9,479 bases of DNA from an uncultured Treponema sp. (lineage in GTDB: Bacteria > Spirochaetota > Spirochaetia > Treponematales > Treponemataceae), in NCBI GenBank assembly GCA_946538875.1, contig CAMNHD010000040.1:1-9479 (forward strand), written 5' to 3'. Positions 1 through 8,407 of this stretch are shown piece after piece. How positions within the stretch are numbered: the first letter of the stretch is position 1; every line of letters starts with the position of its first letter. Made by a program: the position numbers and the translations under genes. The notes beneath the pieces were generated by a model that saw only the letters and a list, made by a program, of their open reading frames with translations, ran no database searches and had not been told where the DNA came from.

Positions 1-3000
1 CTTTAAATTCTTCTTTTCAAGGGCAGAAATTTCTTCCTTCATCTTGTCACTTCTGGCCTTGAGCGAAGTTTCGAACTCGCGGTGATTCTTTGAGATTGAG
101 CCTGTGAATTTTTCAAAGTCACTGAGCACAGAACGCTCAGACTGTTCCATAAGCTTTCTCAAAGTATCCTCAAGCTTGTCAATATCGGCACCAGTGGTAG
201 TCAGTTTGCCAATGCGGTATTCCATGTCCTTCTTGTACTTTTCAAGCTGGGCATCAAGCACACCAAGGAAACGTGTCTGCTTCTGGTCGTAATCATCGGC
301 AATAACCTTCATGGAATTTGCAAGGGTTGTGTCAAAGTATGTGAGCTTGTTCTTAAGCTCCGTATCATAGTCGGCAAGTTTCTTGGCAACCTGTGAAGTC
401 TCCTGGTTGATGCGCTGGGCTGTAACCTGAGACTCGGACAATGACTTGTCATACATATTCTTGACATTGGCAATAGCCTTTTCAACCTGTGCGCGGATTG
501 TATTGGCCTGCTGCTGCACATCAGACAATGACGAAGAAATATTCTTCTGCATATTGGTGACATATTCCTGCAGCTCGGACTTATATTTGTCAAGGTGGGC
601 AATGCTCAACTGGTGATAACGCTCATAAGCGGAACTTTCCTTCTGGTCAGCCTGTTTGAACGCTTCTTCAAAGAGATTGTCGTATCTGGTCTGAACATCC
701 CCGGCCCTGCGGTCAAAGTTGCTCTCCAGCTCAGAAAGCTTCTGAGTATTGTCCTGAGTCTGAGAACTGAGAAGCCTTGTCGTTTCCTGGGCTTCATCAA
801 GAGTAACCATGAGGTCGGAACGCAGATTCTCAACACGGGCATTTGTCTCTACTTCAAGAGACTCAGTCTTTTCCTTTACAAAATTATCAAGCTCTGAAAC
901 CTTCTGCTCCAGGTCGCCGGTAATCTTGACCACGCGCTCGTTGATTGAAGTTGAGACATCGGTATTTGTCTCTTCAACAGCACGCAGAAGATTCTGGGTT
1001 CTCTGCTCAAGTTCATTCTGCAGGGCGGCAGTCCGTTTTTCAAGGTCAGACTGAATTGAGTCAGTTCTTTCCGTGACCTGAGTTTCGATCACACCAGTAC
1101 GCTCGTCCAGCATCTGCTGAAGCACACCGGCACGGTCGGTGAACAGTCCCTTTAGGGTATGAGTGAGTTCGTTGAGTTTTGTCTGGAGTTCGTCATTGCG
1201 CTGATTGAATTCAGTCTGGATTGAATCAGTGCGCTCAAGGAAGCCATTGTGGATTGAACTGGTAAGATCTTCCACCTGTGCCCTAAGATTTCCTGTTCTT
1301 TCCTGGATGTCAGACTGTATGCTCCGGGTGGTCGACTCAAGTTGATCGCTAAGTGAACTAGTTCGGGTCTGGACTTCATTCTGCAGAGACTCAGTAATTG
1401 AATCAAGCTGTTCCTGAATCTCGCCGGTGCGGTTGTTCACATTTTTCTGCAAAGTTCCAGTGCGGCTTTCCAGCTCTTCCTGTATCTCGCCGGTGCGGCT
1501 TTCAAGGCTTTCGTTGAGTTCAGCAACAAGACGCTCAAGTAACCCCTGAATATCGGCAGTCCTGCTCTCCACATTGTTCTGCAGAGCTCCGGTGCGGCTG
1601 TCAAGCTGTTCCTGAATCTCAGAAGTACGGGACTCAACTTTATCAGAAAGTTCGCCGGTCAAAGTCTCAAGCTGCTCCTGAATTGCAGAAGTACGCTCCT
1701 CAACCCTGTCAGAAAGTTCAGACGTCAAATTGTCAAGCTTTTCGCTTATTTCGGAAGTCCTGCCATCAACATTCTCCGCAAGGACACCCGTACGGGAATC
1801 AAGTTCTTCCTGAATCTCAGAAGTGCGGTTTTCCACCTTATCCCTAAGTTCACCGGTAATACGCTCAAGCAATTCCTCAAGGTCATTGGTACGCTGCTCC
1901 ATGTCACCACGGAGGGTGCCGCTGCGGCTTTCAAACTGTTCATGCAGTTCGGTACTCAGATTCTCAACATTGTCCCTTAGCTCGCCAGTCAGCGTGTCAA
2001 GCTGCTCCTGAATTGCAGAAGTGCGGGTATCAAGCTGTTCCTGAATAGAAGAAGTCTTTGTGTCGACATCTTCCTGCAGCGACTCAGCCTGGCTTTCAAA
2101 TTTGATGCGGATGGCATCAGTAGTATTCTCAAAGTCAGCAGCAAGAGAACTTGTCTTGTCATTCAGAATATCCTCAAGGGCAGCAGTGCGTTCGTTGATG
2201 CTCTGCTCAAGACCATCAGTCCTTGAAGTCAAATCCTGCACAAGAGCATTCGTTCTGCCGGTGATGTCAAGATTAAGATTGTCAGTGATTCCCCTTACAG
2301 TCTCAACAAGTGAATCCGTCTTCTGTGACACAGACTGGTCCATCTGGGCAATAAGTTCCTGAACACGGTTCTCCATCGCAGAAATACGTTCCTGTGCACG
2401 CTGTTCAAGCCCTGCAGTTGTTTCCGCAAGTTCCTCGTCAAGAGAGGAAGAGCGTTCCTTGATTGATTTTGTGAGAAGCTCCAGTTTTTCCTTGAGTCCT
2501 TTCTCCAAGTTCCCTGAATTGACTTTGATACCTTTGACAATGCTTGCAGTCTTGTCTGAATACATTTTCGAAAGGTTTGAGAACTTTGAGGAATACTCAT
2601 TTTCAACAGCGGCCATGCGTTCCTTGATTGCCTGGTCAACCGCAGCAGTACGGCTGTCGGCATCATTTTCCATGGCACTGGTCTTTTCCGCAACCATCTG
2701 CCTGAGCGCTTCTATCTGAGAATTGACTTCGTCATTAAGATTTTTGGCGCGCTCATGGACGGCAACAGTAAGATTGGCCGTCTTTTCATTAACGGAAGTC
2801 TCAAGGGCAGAGACAAGCTGTGTCACAGCATCCTCAAGATGGTTGGCCTTTGAGTTCACGCTGCCAGTGATATTTGCCGTAAGTTCGTCAACAGAAACCT
2901 GGAGAGCGTCAGTTTTTTCATTGAGTTCCTTCTCAAGAATTTCGGTGCGCTCAAAAAGCTGATGTGCAAGGCTTTCAGTCTTCTTGACAACATCCTGTTC

Positions 3001-6000
3001 AATTGCACCAGTGCGCGCAGTCAAGTCTTCGACAGCAGAATCCAGCTTGGAATTAGTTTCTTCCTGCATTGAATCTGTGCGGCTGTCCACAGTGAACTGA
3101 AGAGCCTCAAGCTTTTCGTTCATATCGTCCTGCAGTGACTGTGTGCGGCTGTCCAAATCAGTACGCAGATTGTCAGTCCGGCTCTTGATTGCCTGTTCAA
3201 GCGACAGGGTACGCGAATAAAGTTCCTGCTCAAAGGCATCTGTCTTTTCAGTAAGAGACTTTTCAAGCGAAGTTGTCTTACCAAGAACAGAATCGATTAT
3301 TGTCTGAGACTGCTCATTGATAATCTTTTCGAGAGGCAGAAGCTTTTCGTTCACTTTCTGAGTCATAAGATCAGTGCGTTCAGTAACATCGTCTTCAAGT
3401 GAGCTGGTCTTTGTGCGGAAGGCTTCCTCAAGTTCAGCAGTGCGTTCTTCCAGGCTTACAGTAAGCTCCTCAACCTTGCCGGAAGTATTCTGTTCCACAA
3501 GCTCAAGCCGACTGTCCAAGGTATTAATCTGTTCGCTGAGAGAATTCTCAAGTTCCGTTGCCCTCTGACCAAGAGTCTGGGCGATAGACTGAATACGCTC
3601 GTCAACATTCTGCTCAAGTGAATCAGTCTTGTCAGCCACAACCTGTTCCATGCCGCTGGCTTTTTCATTGATGTTTTCTTCAAGAATTGCCAGGCGTTCT
3701 TCCAAGGTCGCGCTCAACTTACCAGTGCGGTCCTGTATTTCCTGCTCAAGTTCGGCACTGCGCTTCTCAAGTTCGCTCTGGATTTCTTCAGAGCGCCCCT
3801 CAAGCTGCTTGGTATAGCCTTCGCTCAAGGCAGTATAGTGAGAAATCGCTGCATCAGTCTTTTCCTGAACATCAGAAGTCATGTTCTCAAGATTCTGCAT
3901 AACCTGTGCCTCAAGACCGTTCGACGTATCCTTAATCTGCTGCTCAAGAACAGTAGTGCGTTCCTCCAATGCAGAGCGGAGTTCGGCAGTACGGGTCTCG
4001 ATGTCCTGGGTATAAGTACCAGTGGTTGCGGCATACTGCTCGATTGCAGCATCTGCTCTTTCACGGACCTCCTGAATCATACCCTCAATCTTCTGCGATA
4101 TAGACTGTTCCAGGACACCTGACTTGTCCTTGATCTGATCCGCAAGAGAATTTGTCTTTGAAAGAAGTGCATCGTACAGCTCACGGGTGCGGGTCTCAAC
4201 CTCAGAGTCGTAATCCTGAGTGGAAGTCCGGTACTTTGCGATTGCAGCCGAAGTCTTTTCCTCCACAGACTTAGTCAGTTCGTTAAGACGCTTGGTAACT
4301 GCATCCTCAAGTTCTCCGGCACGGCGGTCAGCATCCTTATGGATTGCATTGGAACGGCTGTTCATATCGCTGGTCTTCTGCTTGATTTCTGTTTCAAGCG
4401 AACCGATATGCTTGGCAAATGTTTCGTGAAGTGCGGAAGCCTTCTGTTTGATATTTCCTTCTATTGTGCTTGTTCTGTCGGCAAGCAGGTCCGCAAGGTC
4501 GCCGGTACGCTTCTTGATATCGGCATCCAGGGCTGCCACCTTCTCCGCAAACTTGTCGCTGAGGGTGGAAGTACGCTGCTTGAAAGTGCTTTCAACACTA
4601 GCTGTCCTGGTCGCAACATAATTCTCAAGATCCTCAGTCTTTTTGTTGACATGCTCCTCAAGAGTCTCGGTGCGGGCGCTCACATTGTTTTCAATAGTTT
4701 CGGCACGTTCATTGTAGTGATTCTGCAGGTCCAAAGTGCGGCGTTCAAGTTCGGCCTGAAGGTCATCAGTCCGGGACTTGATGTCATCGTCAAGGGCCTG
4801 AGTCTTTGTATCAAGAGAAACGGTGAGATTGGCAGTCCTTTCGTTAAGTTCCTGCTCAAGCCCCCTGGCTTTTTCGGCAAGCTCATTGCGGATAGACTGA
4901 AGCACATCGTCAAAGTCTGCCTCAATATCAGCACGCCTGTTGTCAACAGATGAATTCAACTCGCCCACAGTGCGGCTCACATTCTCTTCAAAGTCACCAG
5001 TGCGCTGCTCGACACTTTCCCTAAGCTCGGCAACACGATTGTCCACAGAGACAGACAGTTCATCAAGCGAACGCTGGAAGGCCTCCTTGATACCTTGGGC
5101 ATTGCTTCCCATTGCAGAACTGACTCCGTCAATAAATTCCTTGAGTCTGGAAGTCACAGTATCCGTCTGCTCATGCACAGAATCATCAAGTTCACCAAGA
5201 CGCTCGTCCATACGGGAAGCAAGACTGTCCACAGAAGACTCAAGCTTGACATTCACATCTTCCACGGAAGAGTCAATCTGTTTTTCCAGACCGGCAATAT
5301 CACCTTCCAGCTTTGAATTGACCCGGTCAACAAAGGAGTCAATGTTTCCATTCATGCTATCTTCATAGGAATCAACCTTTGAGCTGATTTCGCGGACAAA
5401 TGATTCAACACGTTCGGAAAGGGATTTCTCGTCACCGTCAACACGGGAACTGAGCTGTCCTTCAAAAGCCTGAATCCTGTCGCTGAGACTGCGGATACTG
5501 GACTCAAAGTCAGTGTTGACACCGCCGATACCATCGCGGACCTTGGCGGTAAGAGACTCAACCACGGAATCAACATTTTCATTCAGACCGCTTACACTCT
5601 GGTCAACATGCATCTTCAGTTCAGAGACACTTGTATCCATGCGCTCCTGCATACCGCTGATGCTGGTGTCAAGAGTGTTCTCCATGCCGCCGAGTTCAGA
5701 ATCCACGCGTTCACGCAGCGAAGCAATATTTGTATCCATACGGTCCTGAAGCTGGGCAATACCAGTATCAAGGCTGTCATTAAAGCTGTTCACACTTGTT
5801 TCAAGGCGTCCGCTCAAAGAATCCACGCTGGTCTCAAGACGCTCGGTCAGACCGCCGATGCTGGACTCAAGCTTTCCGTCAAGACCTTGAATTTGGGCGT
5901 CAAGTTTCTGGTCAAGACCACCGACCTTCTGTTCAAGCTGTCCATCCATGCTTTCCACGCTGCTTTCAAGACGCTCGTTCAAACCGGTAAGTTCAGCCTC

Positions 6001-7665
6001 AATCCGTCCGCTCATACCGGCAATACCAGAATCCAAAGTGCCTCCCATTCCGTCAAGCACAGACTCCATGCGTTCCCTGAACTCCGCAATGCCGGACTCA
6101 AGTGAACCATTCATCCCGGCAAGCTCCGACTCGACACGGTCCCTGAGACCCGCAATACTTGAATCCAAAGAACCGTTCATTCCGCTCAATTCGGAGTCCA
6201 CACGCTCCGTAAGAGCCGCAATGCCGGAGTCAAGGCTGCCGTTAAGACCGCTCACACGCTCAGTAAGCCTTGACTCAAGGCTGGACAGATTCTGCTCAAG
6301 GGCAGAAGTCTTACCGGTGACATTCTGTTCAAGCTGCTCAAGGTTCTGGTTGAGGGCTTCCTGCAAAGTCTCAGTGCGCTGCTCAACATCAGAAGAAAGG
6401 CGCCCGGTTATTTCACTTACATAGTTCTCAGTATTCTGAATCTTGAGTTCAACACTTGCGCTCAGATCCTCGGTCTGACTGTTAATACTGTCCTCAAGCT
6501 CGTTTAACTTGGCATCAAGCACATTGCGCAGGGAGTCAGTAGTGTCATAGACAGAATTCTCAATGGCATTGGTACGTTCCTCAAGAGAAGCCGCAACCAT
6601 CTCCATTCTTTCATTCACAGAATCCTCAATCTGGCTCATGCGGCTGGTGCAGTCCTGATCCAGAGCATCAGTGCGGTCGTTTACCTGAGTCTCGATACCG
6701 TCAATGCGGCTGTTAAGATTCTGGGAAAGAGAATCAGAACGTTCTGTGAACGCAGAGTTTATCTCGTCAAAGCGCTGGGCAAATTCCTTTTCCAAAGCAC
6801 GGCGCTGTCCGTCAATAGATGCGCTGAAGTTGCTTGACTGTTCATTAATCTGTTCCTGGGCAGCCTGAATCTGGGAATCCATAAGAGCCTGAAGCTGCTT
6901 TATCTGAATCTCAACTTCCTTGAGAGCCTGGGCCTTGCGTTCATCCGAGCGGGTCTGGAGCTGCTTGAATGCCGTTTCCTCAAGATGCTGGGCACGTTCC
7001 TCGGCAGCCTCGTAACTGGCACGGATATCGCTGGCAATGCGGTTCATGATATTGGTGCTTTCTTCCATTGCGTGGCGGGTATTCTCCTCCACACTGCTGG
7101 CCCTGTCCTCGTATTTGTCAAGAAGATCCGCCCCCACTTCCCTAAGACTTTCCCTGTTTGCCTCGGAGAACTTCTGCACAAGATCCTTTATCTGGTGTTC
7201 AAGGGAAGCAACCCGCTTACGCTCCTGGTCAATTCCTTCATTAAGTTCGTCAACAATCCCGGCCTCCTGCTTGACACGCTCAAGGTTCTCCTCAACCGCC
7301 GCAGTCATATTCATAAGCTCCTGCAGCGACCGGTCGTAGGAATCAGCCTGGGCAGTAAGAGCATTAACCTGGTCGATAGGCTCCTTGAGGCGGTTCATCA
7401 CATCGTCAAAGCGTTCAATCTGAAGGTCAAGACGCTTTACCGCCGCCTTTGCCTCGGAGTCCTTTGCCACAAGGTCAGTGTTCAAAAGCTCAAGGTTGTC
7501 GTACTGCTTCTTGAAGTACTGGTCAAACTCCTTGATTCTCTTGTCAGCATACTGCCTGACAATATTCATGGCGTTCTGGTTTTTATTTATTTGACTAATA
7601 ATAAATGCAATAACAGCCGATATTAAGACCGACACAATAATAGGCACGTACACTTTTTTTCCCAC
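1..7665 (-). CDS. Giant membrane-anchored hendecad coiled-coil protein (SpiroCoCo-like), 3' end outside window
   Basis: The minus strand is open from the start region to position 1 with no stop, giving about 2,555 residues, so the gene is partial. From GTG 7665 the protein begins MGKKVYVPII, with a hydrophobic segment at residues 5-24, then a helical rod rich in E, Q, D, S, T, N and L. I saw no Trp, one Cys and three Pro (8, one near 100, 1444). Residues about 30-470 are irregular coiled coil; 473-714 are 22-residue Gly-containing units; about 884-2285 are 11-residue units of the form x-R-T-x-x-I/L-Q-x-x-L/V-E; the rest is richer in Tyr, Phe and Lys and lacks the R-T repeat. In-frame ATGs at 7716 and 7686 and GTGs at 7665 and 7653 are possible starts. 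The 7716 ATG has no Shine-Dalgarno and overlaps a -10 box. GTG 7653 has GGGTGGG seven bases upstream, and 7665 keeps the KK before the membrane segment. A structural or scaffold role is inferred. The SpiroCoCo name is recalled, not checked. Hendecad proteins can also score as apolipoprotein-like. Confidence 0.9.
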   Translation of the reverse strand, partial: MGKKVYVPIIVSVLISAVIAFIISQINKNQNAMNIVRQYADKRIKEFDQYFKKQYDNLELLNTDLVAKDSEAKAAVKRLDLQIERFDDVMNRLKEPIDQVNALTAQADSYDRSLQELMNMTAAVEENLERVKQEAGIVDELNEGIDQERKRVASLEHQIKDLVQKFSEANRESLREVGADLLDKYEDRASSVEENTRHAMEESTNIMNRIASDIRASYEAAEERAQHLEETAFKQLQTRSDERKAQALKEVEIQIKQLQALMDSQIQAAQEQINEQSSNFSASIDGQRRALEKEFAQRFDEINSAFTERSDSLSQNLNSRIDGIETQVNDRTDALDQDCTSRMSQIEDSVNERMEMVAASLEERTNAIENSVYDTTDSLRNVLDAKLNELEDSINSQTEDLSASVELKIQNTENYVSEITGRLSSDVEQRTETLQEALNQNLEQLEQNVTGKTSALEQNLSSLESRLTERVSGLNGSLDSGIAALTERVDSELSGMNGSLDSSIAGLRDRVESELAGMNGSLESGIAEFRERMESVLDGMGGTLDSGIAGMSGRIEAELTGLNERLESSVESMDGQLEQKVGGLDQKLDAQIQGLDGKLESSIGGLTERLETSVDSLSGRLETSVNSFNDSLDTGIAQLQDRMDTNIASLRERVDSELGGMENTLDTSISGMQERMDTSVSELKMHVDQSVSGLNENVDSVVESLTAKVRDGIGGVNTDFESSIRSLSDRIQAFEGQLSSRVDGDEKSLSERVESFVREISSKVDSYEDSMNGNIDSFVDRVNSKLEGDIAGLEKQIDSSVEDVNVKLESSVDSLASRMDERLGELDDSVHEQTDTVTSRLKEFIDGVSSAMGSNAQGIKEAFQRSLDELSVSVDNRVAELRESVEQRTGDFEENVSRTVGELNSSVDNRRADIEADFDDVLQSIRNELAEKARGLEQELNERTANLTVSLDTKTQALDDDIKSRTDDLQAELERRTLDLQNHYNERAETIENNVSARTETLEEHVNKKTEDLENYVATRTASVESTFKQRTSTLSDKFAEKVAALDADIKKRTGDLADLLADRTSTIEGNIKQKASALHETFAKHIGSLETEIKQKTSDMNSRSNAIHKDADRRAGELEDAVTKRLNELTKSVEEKTSAAIAKYRTSTQDYDSEVETRTRELYDALLSKTNSLADQIKDKSGVLEQSISQKIEGMIQEVRERADAAIEQYAATTGTYTQDIETRTAELRSALEERTTVLEQQIKDTSNGLEAQVMQNLENMTSDVQEKTDAAISHYTALSEGYTKQLEGRSEEIQSELEKRSAELEQEIQDRTGKLSATLEERLAILEENINEKASGMEQVVADKTDSLEQNVDERIQSIAQTLGQRATELENSLSEQINTLDSRLELVEQNTSGKVEELTVSLEERTAELEEAFRTKTSSLEDDVTERTDLMTQKVNEKLLPLEKIINEQSQTIIDSVLGKTTSLEKSLTEKTDAFEQELYSRTLSLEQAIKSRTDNLRTDLDSRTQSLQDDMNEKLEALQFTVDSRTDSMQEETNSKLDSAVEDLTARTGAIEQDVVKKTESLAHQLFERTEILEKELNEKTDALQVSVDELTANITGSVNSKANHLEDAVTQLVSALETSVNEKTANLTVAVHERAKNLNDEVNSQIEALRQMVAEKTSAMENDADSRTAAVDQAIKERMAAVENEYSSKFSNLSKMYSDKTASIVKGIKVNSGNLEKGLKEKLELLTKSIKERSSSLDEELAETTAGLEQRAQERISAMENRVQELIAQMDQSVSQKTDSLVETVRGITDNLNLDITGRTNALVQDLTSRTDGLEQSINERTAALEDILNDKTSSLAADFENTTDAIRIKFESQAESLQEDVDTKTSSIQEQLDTRTSAIQEQLDTLTGELRDNVENLSTELHEQFESRSGTLRGDMEQRTNDLEELLERITGELRDKVENRTSEIQEELDSRTGVLAENVDGRTSEISEKLDNLTSELSDRVEERTSAIQEQLETLTGELSDKVESRTSEIQEQLDSRTGALQNNVESRTADIQGLLERLVAELNESLESRTGEIQEELESRTGTLQKNVNNRTGEIQEQLDSITESLQNEVQTRTSSLSDQLESTTRSIQSDIQERTGNLRAQVEDLTSSIHNGFLERTDSIQTEFNQRNDELQTKLNELTHTLKGLFTDRAGVLQQMLDERTGVIETQVTERTDSIQSDLEKRTAALQNELEQRTQNLLRAVEETNTDVSTSINERVVKITGDLEQKVSELDNFVKEKTESLEVETNARVENLRSDLMVTLDEAQETTRLLSSQTQDNTQKLSELESNFDRRAGDVQTRYDNLFEEAFKQADQKESSAYERYHQLSIAHLDKYKSELQEYVTNMQKNISSSLSDVQQQANTIRAQVEKAIANVKNMYDKSLSESQVTAQRINQETSQVAKKLADYDTELKNKLTYFDTTLANSMKVIADDYDQKQTRFLGVLDAQLEKYKKDMEYRIGKLTTTGADIDKLEDTLRKLMEQSERSVLSDFEKFTGSISKNHREFETSLKARSDKMKEEISALEKKNLK
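1369..2028 (-). repeat. 330-bp tandem duplication encoding two 110-residue halves (ten hendecads each)
   Basis: The half at 2028-1699 aligns to the half at 1698-1369 with no gaps, unit by unit. The leading units are TRTSAIQEQLD and ERTSAIQEQLE, followed by TLTGELRDNVE and TLTGELSDKVE. By hand count 61 of 110 residues match. On the plus strand, 1667-1692 and 1997-2022 are identical over 26 bp, exactly 330 bp (ten 33-bp units) apart. Some similarity comes from the shared hendecad consensus. The irregular features, such as LLER at the same place in both halves, support a true duplication. Confidence 0.65.
3673..4266 (-). repeat. Three tandem 198-bp units encoding 66-residue repeats (six hendecads each)
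   Basis: Three adjacent 66-residue blocks start at 4266, 4068 and 3870 (residues 1134-1331). They open with VEEKTSAAIAKY, VRERADAAIEQY and VQEKTDAAISHY, and each has a second Tyr seven residues after the first. They share an E-x-R-T/S-x-E block near residues 24-30 of each unit. By hand count, units 1 and 2 match at 28 of 66 positions and units 2 and 3 at 25 of 66. Each A-A-I-x-x-Y motif replaces the usual R-T hendecad, so the alignment is not just the shared 11-residue consensus. Confidence 0.75.
5524..6249 (-). repeat. Eleven tandem 66-bp units encoding 22-residue Gly-containing repeats
   Basis: Eleven in-frame 66-bp units cover residues 473-714. The first four are the most alike and start at 6249, 6183, 6117 and 6051. 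Each begins G-L/M-N/G-G-S/T-L-D/E-S and continues with S/G-I-A and a charged half such as RDRVESELA. Later units keep G-L or S-L at the start, as in GLTERLETSVDSLSGRLETS, but vary more. Each unit is two hendecads, with Gly at a recurring position that the R-T region lacks. The Gly spacing suggests a more flexible or differently packed stretch of the rod, which is inference. Confidence 0.8.
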
Positions 7666-7714
7666 CCTATAAAAAGTCACCGGCATCCCCGCAAAAAGAA
7701 TGCACGGCACTTCC

Positions 7715-7743
7715 ATTATAACTTATTTTCTATTGTAGCACAA
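7715..7743 (-). promoter_or_regulatory. Predicted sigma70-type promoter of the giant coiled-coil gene
   Basis: The minus strand shows TTGTGC at 7743-7738, a 17-bp spacer, and a perfect TATAAT at 7720-7715. The -35 lies inside the last codons of the HAD gene. The predicted +1 is near 7708, which is downstream of the first in-frame ATG (7716). That ATG shares two bases with the -10 box and would not be on this transcript. Translation would then start at 7686, 7665 or 7653. The -10 and spacing are ideal and the -35 is moderate. No experimental support is available here. Confidence 0.5.
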
Positions 7744-8401
7744 GATTACGCAGCTGGCGATAGTTTCTGAACGAAATATAAGCCTCTTTCAAGGGAACGT
7801 TGAACCACTTGCGCCACCCCTTGAGAAGATAGGCAGACTTCATCCCGGCATTGTTTGCGCCGCGCACATCATATTTTACACTGTTGCCCACATAAAGAAT
7901 CTGCTCCGCAGGAACCCCGAGCTTCTTCTGAAGGATACCAAAGGGATACAGCGAAGGCTTGAGCGCCCCAGACTCCTCCGAACCGATGCATACATCGCAC
8001 AGCGAACGGATGCCCCACACCCTTCCCTTCTGCTCCGGGGGAAAGTCGGAAAGAAGCGCAATCTTATACCCCGCAGTCTTCAACGCAACAATGGTATCAT
8101 AAACATTTGGATATGGCTTTATCTTCTGAAAATAAGGCTTAAGCCCCTCGTAAGAAATCCTGTTGATGATATCCTTGGCATCCTCAACAGTGTAGCCTGT
8201 ACGCTCTGCAAAGAGACGAGCCTGGTATTCATAGAAATCCGCAAGCGGAGCCGTCCTGTGCAGGACCCTGCGCACCTTGCTGAAATTGTAGTAAAAGCGT
8301 AAATTCTTTATCACATAAGGAATAATCCGGACATACAATCTCCAGTCCGGGTAAAAAGTTCCGTCAATATCAAACGCGACTGCCTTAATGTCATTAATCA
8401 T
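7730..8401 (-). CDS. HAD-superfamily hydrolase, subfamily IA-like (probable phosphatase)
   Basis: This 223-residue protein has the HAD motifs in order. Motif I is FDIDGT, with the nucleophile Asp11 and the general acid/base Asp13. Motif II is LLSDF with Ser118, motif III is Lys148 in LKPS, and motif IV is VGNSVKYDVRGA. Residues about 16-100 between motifs I and II are helical and fit a C1-type cap, which usually admits small phosphorylated substrates. The family forms a phospho-aspartyl intermediate and needs Mg2+. Motif IV has Asn173 where many members have the first Asp, while Asp178 is intact, so activity is still plausible. The substrate cannot be named, and YjjG or phosphoglycolate phosphatase labels would be guesses. 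The start is fixed because DxDGT lies only ten residues in and no other in-frame start exists. There is no Shine-Dalgarno. No signal peptide is visible, so it is probably cytoplasmic. It ends with TAG 13 bp before the first ATG of the giant gene. Confidence 0.93.
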   Translation of the reverse strand: MINDIKAVAFDIDGTFYPDWRLYVRIIPYVIKNLRFYYNFSKVRRVLHRTAPLADFYEYQARLFAERTGYTVEDAKDIINRISYEGLKPYFQKIKPYPNVYDTIVALKTAGYKIALLSDFPPEQKGRVWGIRSLCDVCIGSEESGALKPSLYPFGILQKKLGVPAEQILYVGNSVKYDVRGANNAGMKSAYLLKGWRKWFNVPLKEAYISFRNYRQLRNLVLQ

Positions 8402-8407
8402 TCTGAC

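Larger units (their letters stand above)
811..5016 (-). repeat. Tandem 33-bp units encoding 11-residue (hendecad) repeats
   Basis: Within the giant gene the protein breaks into successive 11-residue units. Examples are SRTSEIQEQLD, SRTGALQNNVE and SRTADIQGLLE. Position 2 is usually Arg or Lys, position 3 Thr or Ser, position 6 Ile or Leu, and position 10 Leu, Ile or Val. The core positions are therefore spaced 3-4-4, which is hendecad geometry rather than the 3-4 heptad of ordinary coiled coils. Hendecads favour straight or slightly right-handed bundles. The regular units run from about residue 884 to 2285, with drifting units and occasional breaks such as Pro1444. The limits given are approximate because the pattern decays gradually at both ends. 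Confidence 0.85.

Noticed and set aside
4339..4953. Plus-strand open frame of 204 codons with hydrophobic stretches
   Set aside because: It is antisense to the hendecad region. Its apparent repeats and hydrophobic runs mirror the Glu/Gln/Leu codons of the real gene, and I see no ribosome site.
811..5016. The regular 33-bp spacing as a CRISPR array
   Set aside because: The units diverge throughout, there is no alternation of constant repeat and unique spacer, and the frame stays open across all units with protein-level conservation.
5608..6105. Plus-strand open frame of 165 codons with a repeated pattern
   Set aside because: It is the mirror of the 66-bp repeats of the giant gene and has no independent evidence of coding.
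6985..7626. Plus-strand open frame of 213 codons
   Set aside because: It lies wholly antisense to the giant gene. The repetitive codon use of that gene leaves open frames on the other strand, and the translation shows no recognisable domain.
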